Shown: positions 25,038-33,738 of the stretch, one piece after another
Layout of the letters: every line of letters starts with the position of its first letter
How positions within the stretch are numbered: position 1 is the stretch's first letter
NCBI GenBank assembly: GCA_030149965.1
Contig: JASLHB010000014.1
Location: forward strand, 1-50,472
Reading direction: 5' to 3'
From: Wohlfahrtiimonas sp.
GTDB lineage: Bacteria > Pseudomonadota > Gammaproteobacteria > Cardiobacteriales > Wohlfahrtiimonadaceae
Length of the DNA stretch: 50,472 nucleotides
The notes under the pieces: generated by a model
What the model saw: only the letters and a program-made list of their open reading frames with translations
Told to the model about the DNA's origin: nothing
Database searches by the model: none
Position numbers and translations under genes: made by a program

Positions 25038-25949
25038 ATGAAAACAATAAGAGTAGGTATCACGTTAAAACCAACAGCATACACACCAGAAGCCTTTGCA
25101 TATCAAAAGTATTTGGTAGCAAAAGGTCATTGTGTACAGTTAGATTTAGAACACAATTTGAATCCTAATAATGATATTAATATCTATTTTATGGGGACAA
25201 GACCTTTTTGGCAGAAAAAAACTAGCTCTGCTATTGAGGTGCACGAATATCAGAGCTTGTCTGTTCCTCCCCATTCTAATTTGAAAGATCTGGCCAAAAA
25301 ATTAGTGAACCGAAAGCCTCAAGGGCGTATATTTTTAAATAATATAGTTAGAACAGATTTGAATTTTACAGATGATTGTCCATATATTATGCGAGATATG
25401 GGTGTTGATGATGAATTTTTTTCTTTGAGGGCAGAAAAGAATGAAAAGGAATATGACATCGTATATTCAGGCACGATAGATGCACGTGCAGGCTTGATAA
25501 ATATCTTACATGCTATTGCTATGCAAGGTTATACACTTTTGGTTATTGGCAATATTTCTATTGAAAGTCAAAGATATTTAGAGGCAACAAATAATATTCA
25601 ATGCCTTGGCAAGGTCGATTATCAGGATTTACCAGCCTTATATAATAAAGCTGTATACGGTTTGAATTACACACCAGATATTTATCCTTTCAATATTCAA
25701 ACAAGTACTAAAACTTTAGAATATTTAGCATCAGGTTTAATGTTAATTAGCAATAGATATGATTGGATAGAGGAGTTTTGTATAAAGCATGATTATTCTC
25801 CAGTTTGGCTAGATAATCTGGTGAATAAGGAGTTATTTGTAAATACACATGGATATAATAAATCGTTAAACATGGAGGAATATAGCTGGTCTTCTATTTT
25901 AGAACAATCTGGTTTTGAGAGTTTTTTATTGGGATTATTGAAGGAGTGA
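25038..25949 (+). CDS. Putative GT-B glycosyltransferase
   Basis: A 303-residue protein. The N-terminal part (RVGITLKPTAYTPEAFAY) is divergent. The C-terminal part shows GT-B features: DIVYSGTIDARAGL, GYTLLVIGNIS, QCLGKVDYQDLPALYNKA and TSTKTLEYLASGLMLIS, where E228 lies in the place of the first Glu of the E-x7-E motif. Shorter than usual GT4 enzymes. The ribosome binding site AGGTGA overlaps the end of the preceding GT2 gene. Specific sugar unknown; its place in the cluster supports a role in the oligosaccharide unit. Confidence 0.7.
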   Translation: MKTIRVGITLKPTAYTPEAFAYQKYLVAKGHCVQLDLEHNLNPNNDINIYFMGTRPFWQKKTSSAIEVHEYQSLSVPPHSNLKDLAKKLVNRKPQGRIFLNNIVRTDLNFTDDCPYIMRDMGVDDEFFSLRAEKNEKEYDIVYSGTIDARAGLINILHAIAMQGYTLLVIGNISIESQRYLEATNNIQCLGKVDYQDLPALYNKAVYGLNYTPDIYPFNIQTSTKTLEYLASGLMLISNRYDWIEEFCIKHDYSPVWLDNLVNKELFVNTHGYNKSLNMEEYSWSSILEQSGFESFLLGLLKE

Positions 25950-25955
25950 TATTGA

Positions 25956-27083
25956 GTGAATAAAATTATTCTTATCGGTACGACAGCCTCTATGACGATT
26001 CAGTTTAGACAGGATCTCATTAAAATGCTCTTACAAAGAAACTATATGATTTATTGTTTTGTTTGTGAGTATAAGACTGAAGAACTAGAACAATTGCAAG
26101 AGTTAGGAGTAACTCCCATAACCTATAAAATGAGCCGTGGAGGATTAAATCCTTTTGCTGATTTATTATCAATGTTGGAACTAAAGAAAAAAATTTTAAA
26201 TATTGCCCCTGATATTGTATTTTCATTTTTTGCTAAACCTGTTATTTATGGAAGTATGGCTGCTAAATTAGCTAAAATACCTAAGATTGTGGGCATGTTA
26301 GAGGGATTAGGATATGCTTTTACCGAACAACCTGATGGGCTAAGTTTAAAGGCAAAACTGATTCGTTTGATACAGGTTGTATTATATAAAATTGCCTTAC
26401 CTTTGTTGGATAAAATTATATTTTTGAATCCAGATGATCAACAGGATTTAATTACTGGCTATAATATTCGCGTTAAACAGGTGGAAATTCTTGGGGGAAT
26501 TGGATTGAATTTACGGAACTATCGTTTTAGTATTGCACCAATTGAGCCTGTAAGATTTATATTTATAGGGCGTCTTTTAAAAGATAAAGGCATCTTTGAA
26601 TACATTGAAGCTAGTAAGATAGTGAAATCTAAATATCCTAATGCTAAGTTTGTTGTAATAGGAGGATTAGATGCTCATAATCCTAGGGGATTAAAACAGC
26701 ATGAGTTAGATGCTTTGATAGAGCAGGCAATCATTGAATATCCAGGTTATGTTAGTAATATTGAAGATTGGATAGCTCAATCTAGTGTGTTTGTTTTACC
26801 ATCATATCGTGAAGGTGTTCCTAGAAGCACGCAGGAAGCAATGGCGATTGGTAGACCTGTTATTACAACAGATGTACCAGGATGTAGAGAAACAGTAGAG
26901 GATGGAGTAAATGGTTTTTTAGTGCCAAAATGGTATGCTAGTGCATTGGCTGAAAAGATGATTTATTTTATTGAACATCCACAACAAATTAACCTTATGG
27001 GCGCAGAAAGTCACAGGATGGCTATTGAAAAATTTGATGCTGATAAGGTTAACCAAAAATTATTAAGTATTTTAGACATTTAA
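25956..27083 (+). CDS. Glycosyltransferase family 4
   Basis: A 375-residue GT4 enzyme with N-terminal NKIILIGTTASMTIQFRQDL and SRGGLNPFADL, and donor-side FIGRLLKDKGIFEYIEA followed by SYREGVPRSTQEAMAIGRPVITTDVPGCRE. This type resembles galactosyl/N-acetylgalactosaminyltransferases of the PglA group, so transfer from UDP-Gal or UDP-GalNAc made by the downstream GalE is a reasonable guess. Start is GTG with AAGGAG nine bases upstream; it begins six bases after the previous gene. It is the last gene of the AT-rich block. Confidence 0.86.
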   Translation: MNKIILIGTTASMTIQFRQDLIKMLLQRNYMIYCFVCEYKTEELEQLQELGVTPITYKMSRGGLNPFADLLSMLELKKKILNIAPDIVFSFFAKPVIYGSMAAKLAKIPKIVGMLEGLGYAFTEQPDGLSLKAKLIRLIQVVLYKIALPLLDKIIFLNPDDQQDLITGYNIRVKQVEILGGIGLNLRNYRFSIAPIEPVRFIFIGRLLKDKGIFEYIEASKIVKSKYPNAKFVVIGGLDAHNPRGLKQHELDALIEQAIIEYPGYVSNIEDWIAQSSVFVLPSYREGVPRSTQEAMAIGRPVITTDVPGCRETVEDGVNGFLVPKWYASALAEKMIYFIEHPQQINLMGAESHRMAIEKFDADKVNQKLLSILDI

Positions 27084-27096
27084 ATAAGTGATGAAT

Positions 27097-27972
27097 ATGA
27101 TCAAAAAAGCGATTCTTCCAGTTGCAGGTTTGGGTACAAGATTTTTACCTGCGAGTAAATCCATCCCTAAAGAGATGGTCACAGTGGTGGACCGCCCAGT
27201 AATTGAATATGTGGTGCGTGAGGCAGTGGCTGCCGGGGTTGAGCAAATCATCCTTGTCACGCATTCATCTAAAGCGGCGATTGAAAACTACTTTGATAGC
27301 AACTTCGAGTTAGAAACATCCCTTAAAGCTAAAAACAAATTAGATCTATTGGCAGAAATCACCAATATCATCCCAGAAAATGTGAGTGTGGTATCCGTTC
27401 GTCAGCCTGCGCCATTGGGCCTTGGGCATGCGGTATTGTGTGCGAAGGACTTAATCGGGAATGATGACTTTGTGGTTTTACTCCCAGATGTGCTCATTAA
27501 AAATGATGATGCTAAGCATGACCTCACTCAAATGGTGGCGCGTTATGAAGCATCTGGCGCAGCACAGATCATGGTGGAGGCAGTACCGGAGCATCTCGTG
27601 AATCAATATGGCATCGTGGATGTGGCAGAGTCACCAGTAGAAGGGCAAAGCACCGTAATGCGTGGGATTGTAGAAAAGCCAAGCATTGATGAAGCACCCT
27701 CTAATTTATCTGTTGTGGGCCGTTATGTATTGCCTGCCAAGATTATGCAGTTATTAGAAAAAACGCCAAAAGGCGCGGGGAATGAGATCCAATTAACAGA
27801 TGCCATTGCAATGCTGCAGGACCTAGAGCCGATAGAGGCTTACCGTATGCAAGGGCAGACTTTTGATTGCGGCAGTAAATTGGGTTATTTAAAAGCTGTA
27901 TTGCATTATGGTGCGAGCCACCCTACATTAGGGAATGACTTTAAACAAATGATTAAAGAGCTTGGTATCTAA
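27097..27972 (+). CDS. galU: UTP--glucose-1-phosphate uridylyltransferase
   Basis: Makes UDP-glucose. The 291-residue product has KKAILPVAGLGTRFLPASKSIPKEM at the N-terminus, the catalytic region FVVLLPDVLIK near residue 124, and EKPSIDEAPSNLSVVGRY at about 195. Upstream in-frame GTG and ATG codons three and two codons earlier are possible, but this ATG matches the family start. Base composition changes sharply here: 27181-27240 holds 35 G/C in 60. Supplies UDP-Glc for GalE and possibly for the Ugd-like protein, and begins the block found at the end of Acinetobacter K loci. Confidence 0.96.
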   Translation: MIKKAILPVAGLGTRFLPASKSIPKEMVTVVDRPVIEYVVREAVAAGVEQIILVTHSSKAAIENYFDSNFELETSLKAKNKLDLLAEITNIIPENVSVVSVRQPAPLGLGHAVLCAKDLIGNDDFVVLLPDVLIKNDDAKHDLTQMVARYEASGAAQIMVEAVPEHLVNQYGIVDVAESPVEGQSTVMRGIVEKPSIDEAPSNLSVVGRYVLPAKIMQLLEKTPKGAGNEIQLTDAIAMLQDLEPIEAYRMQGQTFDCGSKLGYLKAVLHYGASHPTLGNDFKQMIKELGI

Positions 27973-29126
27973 TGAAAATAGCACTTTTTGGGGAAACTCT
28001 GTATGCAGAGGTCATGGCTTCGGTATTGCTTGATTATGGCCATGAGGTGAGGTGGCATAAAGATGATCATTCAGCATCGGAGAGTGATGTTTATATTTTT
28101 TGTTATAGCCCCACAGAGTTAATCAGGGCTAAAGCTGTGCTCGCCGCAATTGCACAGCATCCTTTAACGAATGCTAAATTAATGATCAATGGCTCGACCT
28201 TTGGCCTGCATGGTACAGAGCAACTCAAAGCCATCCTGCCGGATCACCATTGGGTTTACTTCCCGGATATTATTCAAGAAGGGAATGAGGTTAATAGCCT
28301 CCTGAACGCTCAGCAGGTGATGGTGGGGATACAGTCAGAAGTAGCAAAGATGCAAATGCAGGAGTTCTTAAGGCCATTATTCCCACAGCGCCATCAACTA
28401 TTATTCATGCCAATTTTGGATGCGGAATTTGCAAAATTGAGCATCTCCGGCATGTTGGCAGCGCGCATTAGTTATATGAATGATTTAGCGCTCGTGGCAG
28501 AAAAGCTCGGTGTGGATATTACCAATGTTAAGCAAGGGATGGGCGCGGATCCGCGGATTGGTGCTTCATATTTATCCCCAGGTGTTGGTTTTGGTGGGGA
28601 GAACTTCTCCCACGATATTTTGACGTTATCGAGTGAAGTTTCTAAAAGTGGCGTTAAAAGTAGATTGTTAGAGCAAGTCTGGCAGATCAATGAGGACCAA
28701 AAAGAGATTCTATTTAGGAAGCTGTGGAATTATTACCACTCGGATCTTAAGGGTAAAACTATCGCCATTTGGGGTGCTGCCTTTAAAGAAAATACCACCA
28801 GCATTCATAATTCCCCGATTCATCATATGCTCAAAGCCTTATGGGCGCAGGGTGCGAAAGTACAGCTGCATGATCCGCAAGCATTGCCAGAGATTAAAGC
28901 GATGTATGGTGAAAGGGCTGATTTACTCTATTGTGAAGATCGTTATGATGCAGTCGCAAAAGCAGATGCATTATGCGTCATCACGGCATGGAAGCTATAT
29001 CACAGCCCGGATTATGTCCGTTTATTATCTTTAATGAAGCATCCTTTGATCTTGGATGGCCGTAATATTTATGACCCAGTTTATATGGTTGCACAAGGCT
29101 TTGTGTATCAAGGAGTAGGGCGCTAA
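27972..29126 (+). CDS. UDP-glucose dehydrogenase-like protein lacking catalytic Cys
   Basis: A 384-residue UDP-glucose/GDP-mannose dehydrogenase family protein. Recognisable parts: IQEGNEVNSL near residue 101, DAEFAKLSISGMLAARISYMND with the catalytic Lys at 155, RIGASYLSPGVGFGG at 195-209, and the C-terminal AAFKENTTSIHNSPIH. The family GGSCFPKD active-site loop reads GGENFSHD (208-215), so the catalytic Cys is Asn and the Asn after Lys155 is Ser. The N-terminal GxGxxG motif is missing (FGETLYAEV), and about 40-50 residues of the NAD domain are absent. It is therefore unlikely to oxidise UDP-glucose to glucuronate in the usual way. Overlaps galU and pgi by one base each. The equivalent Acinetobacter gene is called ugd. 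Confidence 0.8.
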   Translation: MKIALFGETLYAEVMASVLLDYGHEVRWHKDDHSASESDVYIFCYSPTELIRAKAVLAAIAQHPLTNAKLMINGSTFGLHGTEQLKAILPDHHWVYFPDIIQEGNEVNSLLNAQQVMVGIQSEVAKMQMQEFLRPLFPQRHQLLFMPILDAEFAKLSISGMLAARISYMNDLALVAEKLGVDITNVKQGMGADPRIGASYLSPGVGFGGENFSHDILTLSSEVSKSGVKSRLLEQVWQINEDQKEILFRKLWNYYHSDLKGKTIAIWGAAFKENTTSIHNSPIHHMLKALWAQGAKVQLHDPQALPEIKAMYGERADLLYCEDRYDAVAKADALCVITAWKLYHSPDYVRLLSLMKHPLILDGRNIYDPVYMVAQGFVYQGVGR

Positions 29127-30763
29127 TGGATCATACAGTAAAACAATTGGAAGAGTTGGCTAGCCGTTTACAGCACACAGATTTAATGGATCTGTTTATC
29201 AATAATCCTGAGCGCTTTAATGAGTTTTCCCTTCAGTGTGATGCACTGACGTTGGATTATAGTAAGCAGCGCGTGGATCAAGATGTGATGGCGGCATTGG
29301 TGGACTTTGCACAATCCAAAGATCTAACAGAATGGTTGGCTAAGCTTTTTTCAACAGAGCAGATTAACTATACCGAAGGGCGCGCAGCAATGCATTGGGC
29401 GCTCCGCTTACCTAAAGGCAATACTGAGTTCTCTGAGCTTGCCCATAAAGTTCATACTCAATTAGAACTGATGTATGCTTTGGTGGATAAGATCCATGCT
29501 GGCCAATTCCGTGGTGCCACAGGTGAAGTGATTCAGGATGTGGTTAATATTGGCGTGGGTGGTTCTGACTTAGGGCCATTGATGGTATCCCATGCTTTGT
29601 CTGACTTTAAAGTGCAAACGGCTAAACCGCTCAATATCTATTTTGTATCCACCATGGATGGCAGCCAGTTATCGGATCTATTGCATCAATTGCGACCAGA
29701 AACAACGTTATTTATTATCTCGTCCAAATCATTTTCCACCATTGATACTTTATCGAATGCAGAAACAGTGCGTTTATGGTTAGAGAAATCCTTGGGGCAA
29801 AATAGTAGCACCTTAAAGAATCATTTTATCGGTGTCTCCACCAATGTAGAGAAGATGACGGCATGGGGCATCCATCCCGATCACCAGCTAATGTTATGGG
29901 ATTGGGTGGGTGGTCGCTATTCGCTTTGGTCATGCATTGGTATGCCGATAGCCTTGCTGATCGGTGTTGCAGGATTTAAAGCGTTTTTAGCAGGTGCACA
30001 TCAAGTGGATGAGCACTTTAGAACGCGACCTTTTGAGCAGAATATTCCTGTATTAATGGGGTTGTTGGGCGTTTGGAATACGAACTTTTTGACCATTCAA
30101 ACCCATGCAGTTTTACCTTATGATGGGCGTTTAAAGTATTTTGCATCGTATTTGCAGCAGTTAGAAATGGAATCTAATGGTAAGTCCATTCAGCGTGATG
30201 ATACGACGGTAACCATGGGCACATGCCCGATCGTGTGGGGTGAAGTTGGCCCGAATGCTCAGCATGCTTTTTATCAGCTATTGCATCAAGGCACACATGC
30301 GGTGAGCAGTGATTTTATTGCACCTGTTCAGCGTTATAACACTAAGCAATTTACCTATGTGGAGAGCGAGGCAGCATTGATCGAGCAGCACCATTTAGCC
30401 TTGGCGAACTGCCTAGCGCAGTCTCGTTTATTGGCATTTGGGAATCATGCTTTGGATGCGAAAGAAGTCGAGGCTTTACCAAGTTATAAGCAGTATGAAG
30501 GGAATCAACCAAGTTCTACATTTTTAATTAAAGAATTAAATCCCACAACGTTGGGCATGCTCATTGCTTTATATGAACATAAAGTTTTTGTGCAATCTGT
30601 GATTTGGAACATTAACCCATTTGATCAATGGGGTGTAGAAAAGGGTAAAGAGATTGCCAACCAAATTTTACCAATTTTAGATAAAACAGGGCAGGATGTC
30701 TCCCAATTAGATGGCTCTACGCAAGGTTTATTACAGATATTATTAGGGAAATCACATGGCTAA
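29126..30763 (+). CDS. pgi: Glucose-6-phosphate isomerase
   Basis: Interconverts glucose 6-phosphate and fructose 6-phosphate. The product is 545 residues. Key features: INIGVGGSDLGP-type phosphate-binding loop (NIGVGGSDLGPLM), STNVEKMTAWGI, family signature DWVGGRYSLWSCIGMPIAL near residues 267-285, and VIWNINPFDQWGVEKGKE near the C-terminus. It overlaps galE by eight bases. In a glycan locus its job is to link fructose 6-phosphate and glucose 6-phosphate for nucleotide-sugar supply; whether the genome has another pgi cannot be known here. Confidence 0.97.
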   Translation: MDHTVKQLEELASRLQHTDLMDLFINNPERFNEFSLQCDALTLDYSKQRVDQDVMAALVDFAQSKDLTEWLAKLFSTEQINYTEGRAAMHWALRLPKGNTEFSELAHKVHTQLELMYALVDKIHAGQFRGATGEVIQDVVNIGVGGSDLGPLMVSHALSDFKVQTAKPLNIYFVSTMDGSQLSDLLHQLRPETTLFIISSKSFSTIDTLSNAETVRLWLEKSLGQNSSTLKNHFIGVSTNVEKMTAWGIHPDHQLMLWDWVGGRYSLWSCIGMPIALLIGVAGFKAFLAGAHQVDEHFRTRPFEQNIPVLMGLLGVWNTNFLTIQTHAVLPYDGRLKYFASYLQQLEMESNGKSIQRDDTTVTMGTCPIVWGEVGPNAQHAFYQLLHQGTHAVSSDFIAPVQRYNTKQFTYVESEAALIEQHHLALANCLAQSRLLAFGNHALDAKEVEALPSYKQYEGNQPSSTFLIKELNPTTLGMLIALYEHKVFVQSVIWNINPFDQWGVEKGKEIANQILPILDKTGQDVSQLDGSTQGLLQILLGKSHG

Positions 30764-31772
30764 AATTTTAGTAACAGGCGGTGCAGGTTATATTGGCTCT
30801 CACACATGTGTGGAGCTATTGGACGCTGGGTATGATGTAGTGGTGCTGGATAACCTAGCGAACAGCTCACAAGAATCTTTAGCGCGTGTAGAAGAGCTAA
30901 CCGGTAAAAAGCTCACTTTTGTGGAAGGGGACATCCGTGATGCATCAGCATTGGATGCAATTTTTACAATGCATAAGATTGATGCTGTGATCCACTTTGC
31001 AGGCTTAAAAGCAGTGGGCGAAAGCCAACAGATCCCGCTTGAGTACTTTGATAATAATATCGCAGGTTCCATTAGCTTAGTGAAGGCGATGGAAAGGGCA
31101 CAAGTCTTTAACTTAGTTTTTAGTTCATCAGCCACTGTGTATGATGAGGCTAATATCTCCCCGCTTAATGAAGATATGCCAACAGGCATGCCATCGAATA
31201 ACTATGGCTATACGAAGCTAATGGTGGAGCAGTTATTGCAAAAATTATCCGTCTCTAACCCTGGTTGGTCCATTGCTTTACTGCGTTACTTTAACCCAGT
31301 GGGCGCTCATAAAAGTGGCCGCATTGGGGAGGATCCACAAGGCATCCCGAATAACTTAATGCCATATGTGACGCAAGTGGCAGTGGGTAAACGCGATAAA
31401 TTATCTATTTTTGGTAATGATTACAATACGGCAGATGGCACGGGGATCCGTGATTATATTCATGTAGTGGATTTGGCATCTGCACACTTATGCGCCCTTA
31501 AAAATCGCATGAATGCCAAAGGTTGCCGCGCTTGGAACATTGGTACAGGTAATGGCTCTTCTGTATTAGAGATTAAAAACACATTCGAAGCAGTCAATGG
31601 TATTGAGATTCCATTTGAATTTTCACCTCGTAGGGCAGGGGATGTGGCAATCTCATATTCGGATAATACCAGAGCGGTTACAGAGCTCGGCTGGCAGCCA
31701 CAATATGATCTTAAAGACATGCTGATGGATAGTTGGCACTGGCAGAAGCTGAACCCGAAGGGCTATAACTAA
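30756..31772 (+). CDS. galE: UDP-glucose (or UDP-GlcNAc) 4-epimerase
   Basis: Extended SDR enzyme, 338 residues: NAD motif GGAGYIG at residues 8-14, FSSSATVYD with the catalytic Ser near 124, Y150-x3-K154 in NYGYTKLMVEQ, and YFNPVGAHKSG. Interconverts UDP-Glc/UDP-Gal; Acinetobacter homologues at this position (Gne1) also act on UDP-GlcNAc/GalNAc, and the exact specificity is not clear from sequence. Its 3' end from codon 202 onward is repeated at 94% identity 2.4 kb downstream, on the other side of the acyltransferase gene. Confidence 0.95.
   Translation: MAKILVTGGAGYIGSHTCVELLDAGYDVVVLDNLANSSQESLARVEELTGKKLTFVEGDIRDASALDAIFTMHKIDAVIHFAGLKAVGESQQIPLEYFDNNIAGSISLVKAMERAQVFNLVFSSSATVYDEANISPLNEDMPTGMPSNNYGYTKLMVEQLLQKLSVSNPGWSIALLRYFNPVGAHKSGRIGEDPQGIPNNLMPYVTQVAVGKRDKLSIFGNDYNTADGTGIRDYIHVVDLASAHLCALKNRMNAKGCRAWNIGTGNGSSVLEIKNTFEAVNGIEIPFEFSPRRAGDVAISYSDNTRAVTELGWQPQYDLKDMLMDSWHWQKLNPKGYN
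31361..31772 (+). repeat. galE 3' direct repeat, intact-gene copy
   Basis: The last 412 bases of galE match the last 412 bases of the downstream galE remnant at 387 positions by hand alignment, with no gaps. The longest perfect run is 72 bases at 31551-31622. The acyltransferase gene lies between the two copies. Confidence 0.95.
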
Positions 31773-31793
31773 TAGTATTTCTTTAGTCTGTTA

Positions 31794-31799
31794 TATAAT
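31794..31799 (+). promoter_or_regulatory. Candidate -10 box for the acyltransferase gene
   Basis: TATAAT, about 38 bases before the acyltransferase ATG, in an AT-rich 64-base gap. A TG lies a few bases upstream but with imperfect spacing for an extended -10. No good -35 hexamer. It would allow the acyltransferase to be expressed independently of galE. Confidence 0.35.
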
Positions 31800-31836
31800 A
31801 CATTACTATTAAATTTAATATAAAGTTAGTCAATAG

Positions 31837-33699
31837 ATGGAATTTAGAACTGATATAAACGGACTGCGCGCGTATGCAGTCCTTGCTGTAATTATTTTCC
31901 ACTTTAATAAGCAATGGCTTTCCGGCGGTTTTGCGGGTGTCGATGTTTTCTTTGTCATATCAGGCTATTTGATGACTTCTATTATTTTTAGAGGGCTTGC
32001 AAATAATAGTTTTTCAATTTGGAAATTCTACGCTGCTAGAATTAAAAGAATTATTCCTGCATTATTAGCTTTAGTCATAGTCCTAATGGTATTTGGCTAC
32101 CTATTTTTAGGCCCCATTCCTTATGCAGATCTTGCAAAACATTCGGGTGGTAGCCTACTCTTTATTTCTAACATACTGTATTGGAAAGAATCCGGCTACT
32201 TTGATGCATCTGCGCTAGAGAAATTCTTACTTCATACTTGGTCGTTATCCGTTGAATGGCAGTTTTACATCATTTATCCAATAGGATTATTGCTGTTGTC
32301 GAAGCTATTAAAGTTAGAAATCATTAAGAAAATATTTGTAGCTGGGACTATCATTGCCTTAATATTTTCAATTTATGCGTCTCAAAGATGGTCTGTTGCA
32401 TCATACTTTTTATTACCGACAAGAATGTGGGAGATGTTGCTAGGTGGGATTGCTTTTTTATATCCTTTTGAACTTAAAAAACAATCTGATAAGCATATAT
32501 TAGAACTATCAGGTCTTGGTTTGATTGTGGTTTCATTTTTTATTATTACAGAAAATACTATATGGCCAGGCTATGCTGCATTGATTCCAACACTAGGTAC
32601 ATTTATTCTAATCCAAGCAAACAATGACAAATCAATCTTCACTAATAATATTATTTGCCAAAAAATAGGTCTATGGTCATATTCTTTATATTTATGGCAT
32701 TGGTCATTATTAGCAACCTATAATTATTTTGGATATAAAATTAAAATATGGCCATTTCTATTTGTAACACTAGCATGTGGAATAACATCGTATTATTTAA
32801 TAGAAAAACGTAAATGGAATATACGGATAGTTATTTTTGCAATACTTATATCATTAACAGCTATATTGGGCGTTTATCAAACTAATGGTGCTGCATCCAG
32901 GGTAGATCCCAAGTTTAATTTAACTGAACAAGAATTTCATAGGCAATACTATGGTGGTTATGGTTTTCCTGTATTTACGCCTAGTACACTTGGGTATGAT
33001 AAACAGTCTATTACAAATACAATCATTATGGGGGATAGCTATTCATGGCAGTATGCAAAATATGTTAATGAATATGAGAAATCTATTCAATCATTTTTTG
33101 GAGATGGTTGTATGTTTTTAAAAGACTATTCCTCCTCTTATCGGTTTAATGATTGTGCTGCTATTTCTGATGATTTTTATAGCAGAACAGATAATAGCAA
33201 TAAAACTATTATCTGGGCACAAAATTGGCAATATCAGAGTGCTATAAATAAAAAAGATCCAGGTGCTACTCGAATAACATATGTAGAAACACCTAAGTTA
33301 TATTTAGATATTGTTGAGCAAAGTATTAATTACGTCTCCTCTTCTGTTCAAAGTATCTACATAATTGGAAGTCCTTTTAGACCTACTTATCATCCATTTA
33401 AGTGTTTGTCTGAAAATTTTCTCATAGGGAGTAAAATGATCGGTGATTATTGTCAAACTGAGATTGAATATGAACCGCCAGAAATTAACAATCATTTGAG
33501 AAGAATTATTAAAAAATATAAAAATATTTATTTTATCGATCCAAATGATGTGCTTTGCAAGAATAATAAATGTACGCTAATAATTAATGACGAACCTCTA
33601 TTTAGTGATACTCATCATTTATCCATATACGGTGCAGAAATTGTTGGCAAATATATTTTTGATAAAATTAGAGAGATAGAGAATGTAAAGACCAAATAA
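31837..33699 (+). CDS. O-acyltransferase with C-terminal SGNH domain (OafA/YrhL type)
   Basis: A 620-residue protein with an acyltransferase-3 domain starting FRTDINGLRAYAVLAVIIFHF (the RxDIxGLRA..H motif) and about ten membrane spans, then a periplasmic SGNH domain from about residue 380. The SGNH catalytic Ser401 is in IIMGDSYSW and the D-x-x-H pair in FSDTHHLSIYG near residue 600. The two parts together are the complete kind of enzyme that moves acetyl groups across the membrane and onto a glycan, so it probably acetylates the exported unit. The gene sits between galE and a broken galE copy, unlike the flanking genes in base composition (AT rich). Confidence 0.88.
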   Translation: MEFRTDINGLRAYAVLAVIIFHFNKQWLSGGFAGVDVFFVISGYLMTSIIFRGLANNSFSIWKFYAARIKRIIPALLALVIVLMVFGYLFLGPIPYADLAKHSGGSLLFISNILYWKESGYFDASALEKFLLHTWSLSVEWQFYIIYPIGLLLLSKLLKLEIIKKIFVAGTIIALIFSIYASQRWSVASYFLLPTRMWEMLLGGIAFLYPFELKKQSDKHILELSGLGLIVVSFFIITENTIWPGYAALIPTLGTFILIQANNDKSIFTNNIICQKIGLWSYSLYLWHWSLLATYNYFGYKIKIWPFLFVTLACGITSYYLIEKRKWNIRIVIFAILISLTAILGVYQTNGAASRVDPKFNLTEQEFHRQYYGGYGFPVFTPSTLGYDKQSITNTIIMGDSYSWQYAKYVNEYEKSIQSFFGDGCMFLKDYSSSYRFNDCAAISDDFYSRTDNSNKTIIWAQNWQYQSAINKKDPGATRITYVETPKLYLDIVEQSINYVSSSVQSIYIIGSPFRPTYHPFKCLSENFLIGSKMIGDYCQTEIEYEPPEINNHLRRIIKKYKNIYFIDPNDVLCKNNKCTLIINDEPLFSDTHHLSIYGAEIVGKYIFDKIREIENVKTK

Positions 33700-33738
33700 A
33701 ATAGGGATGCTTTTTTAAAACAGATTTGACTATATAGT

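Noticed and set aside
31460..31720. Antisense open frame in galE, repeated opposite the galE remnant
   Set aside because: It repeats only because galE itself is repeated; there is no independent evidence of coding.
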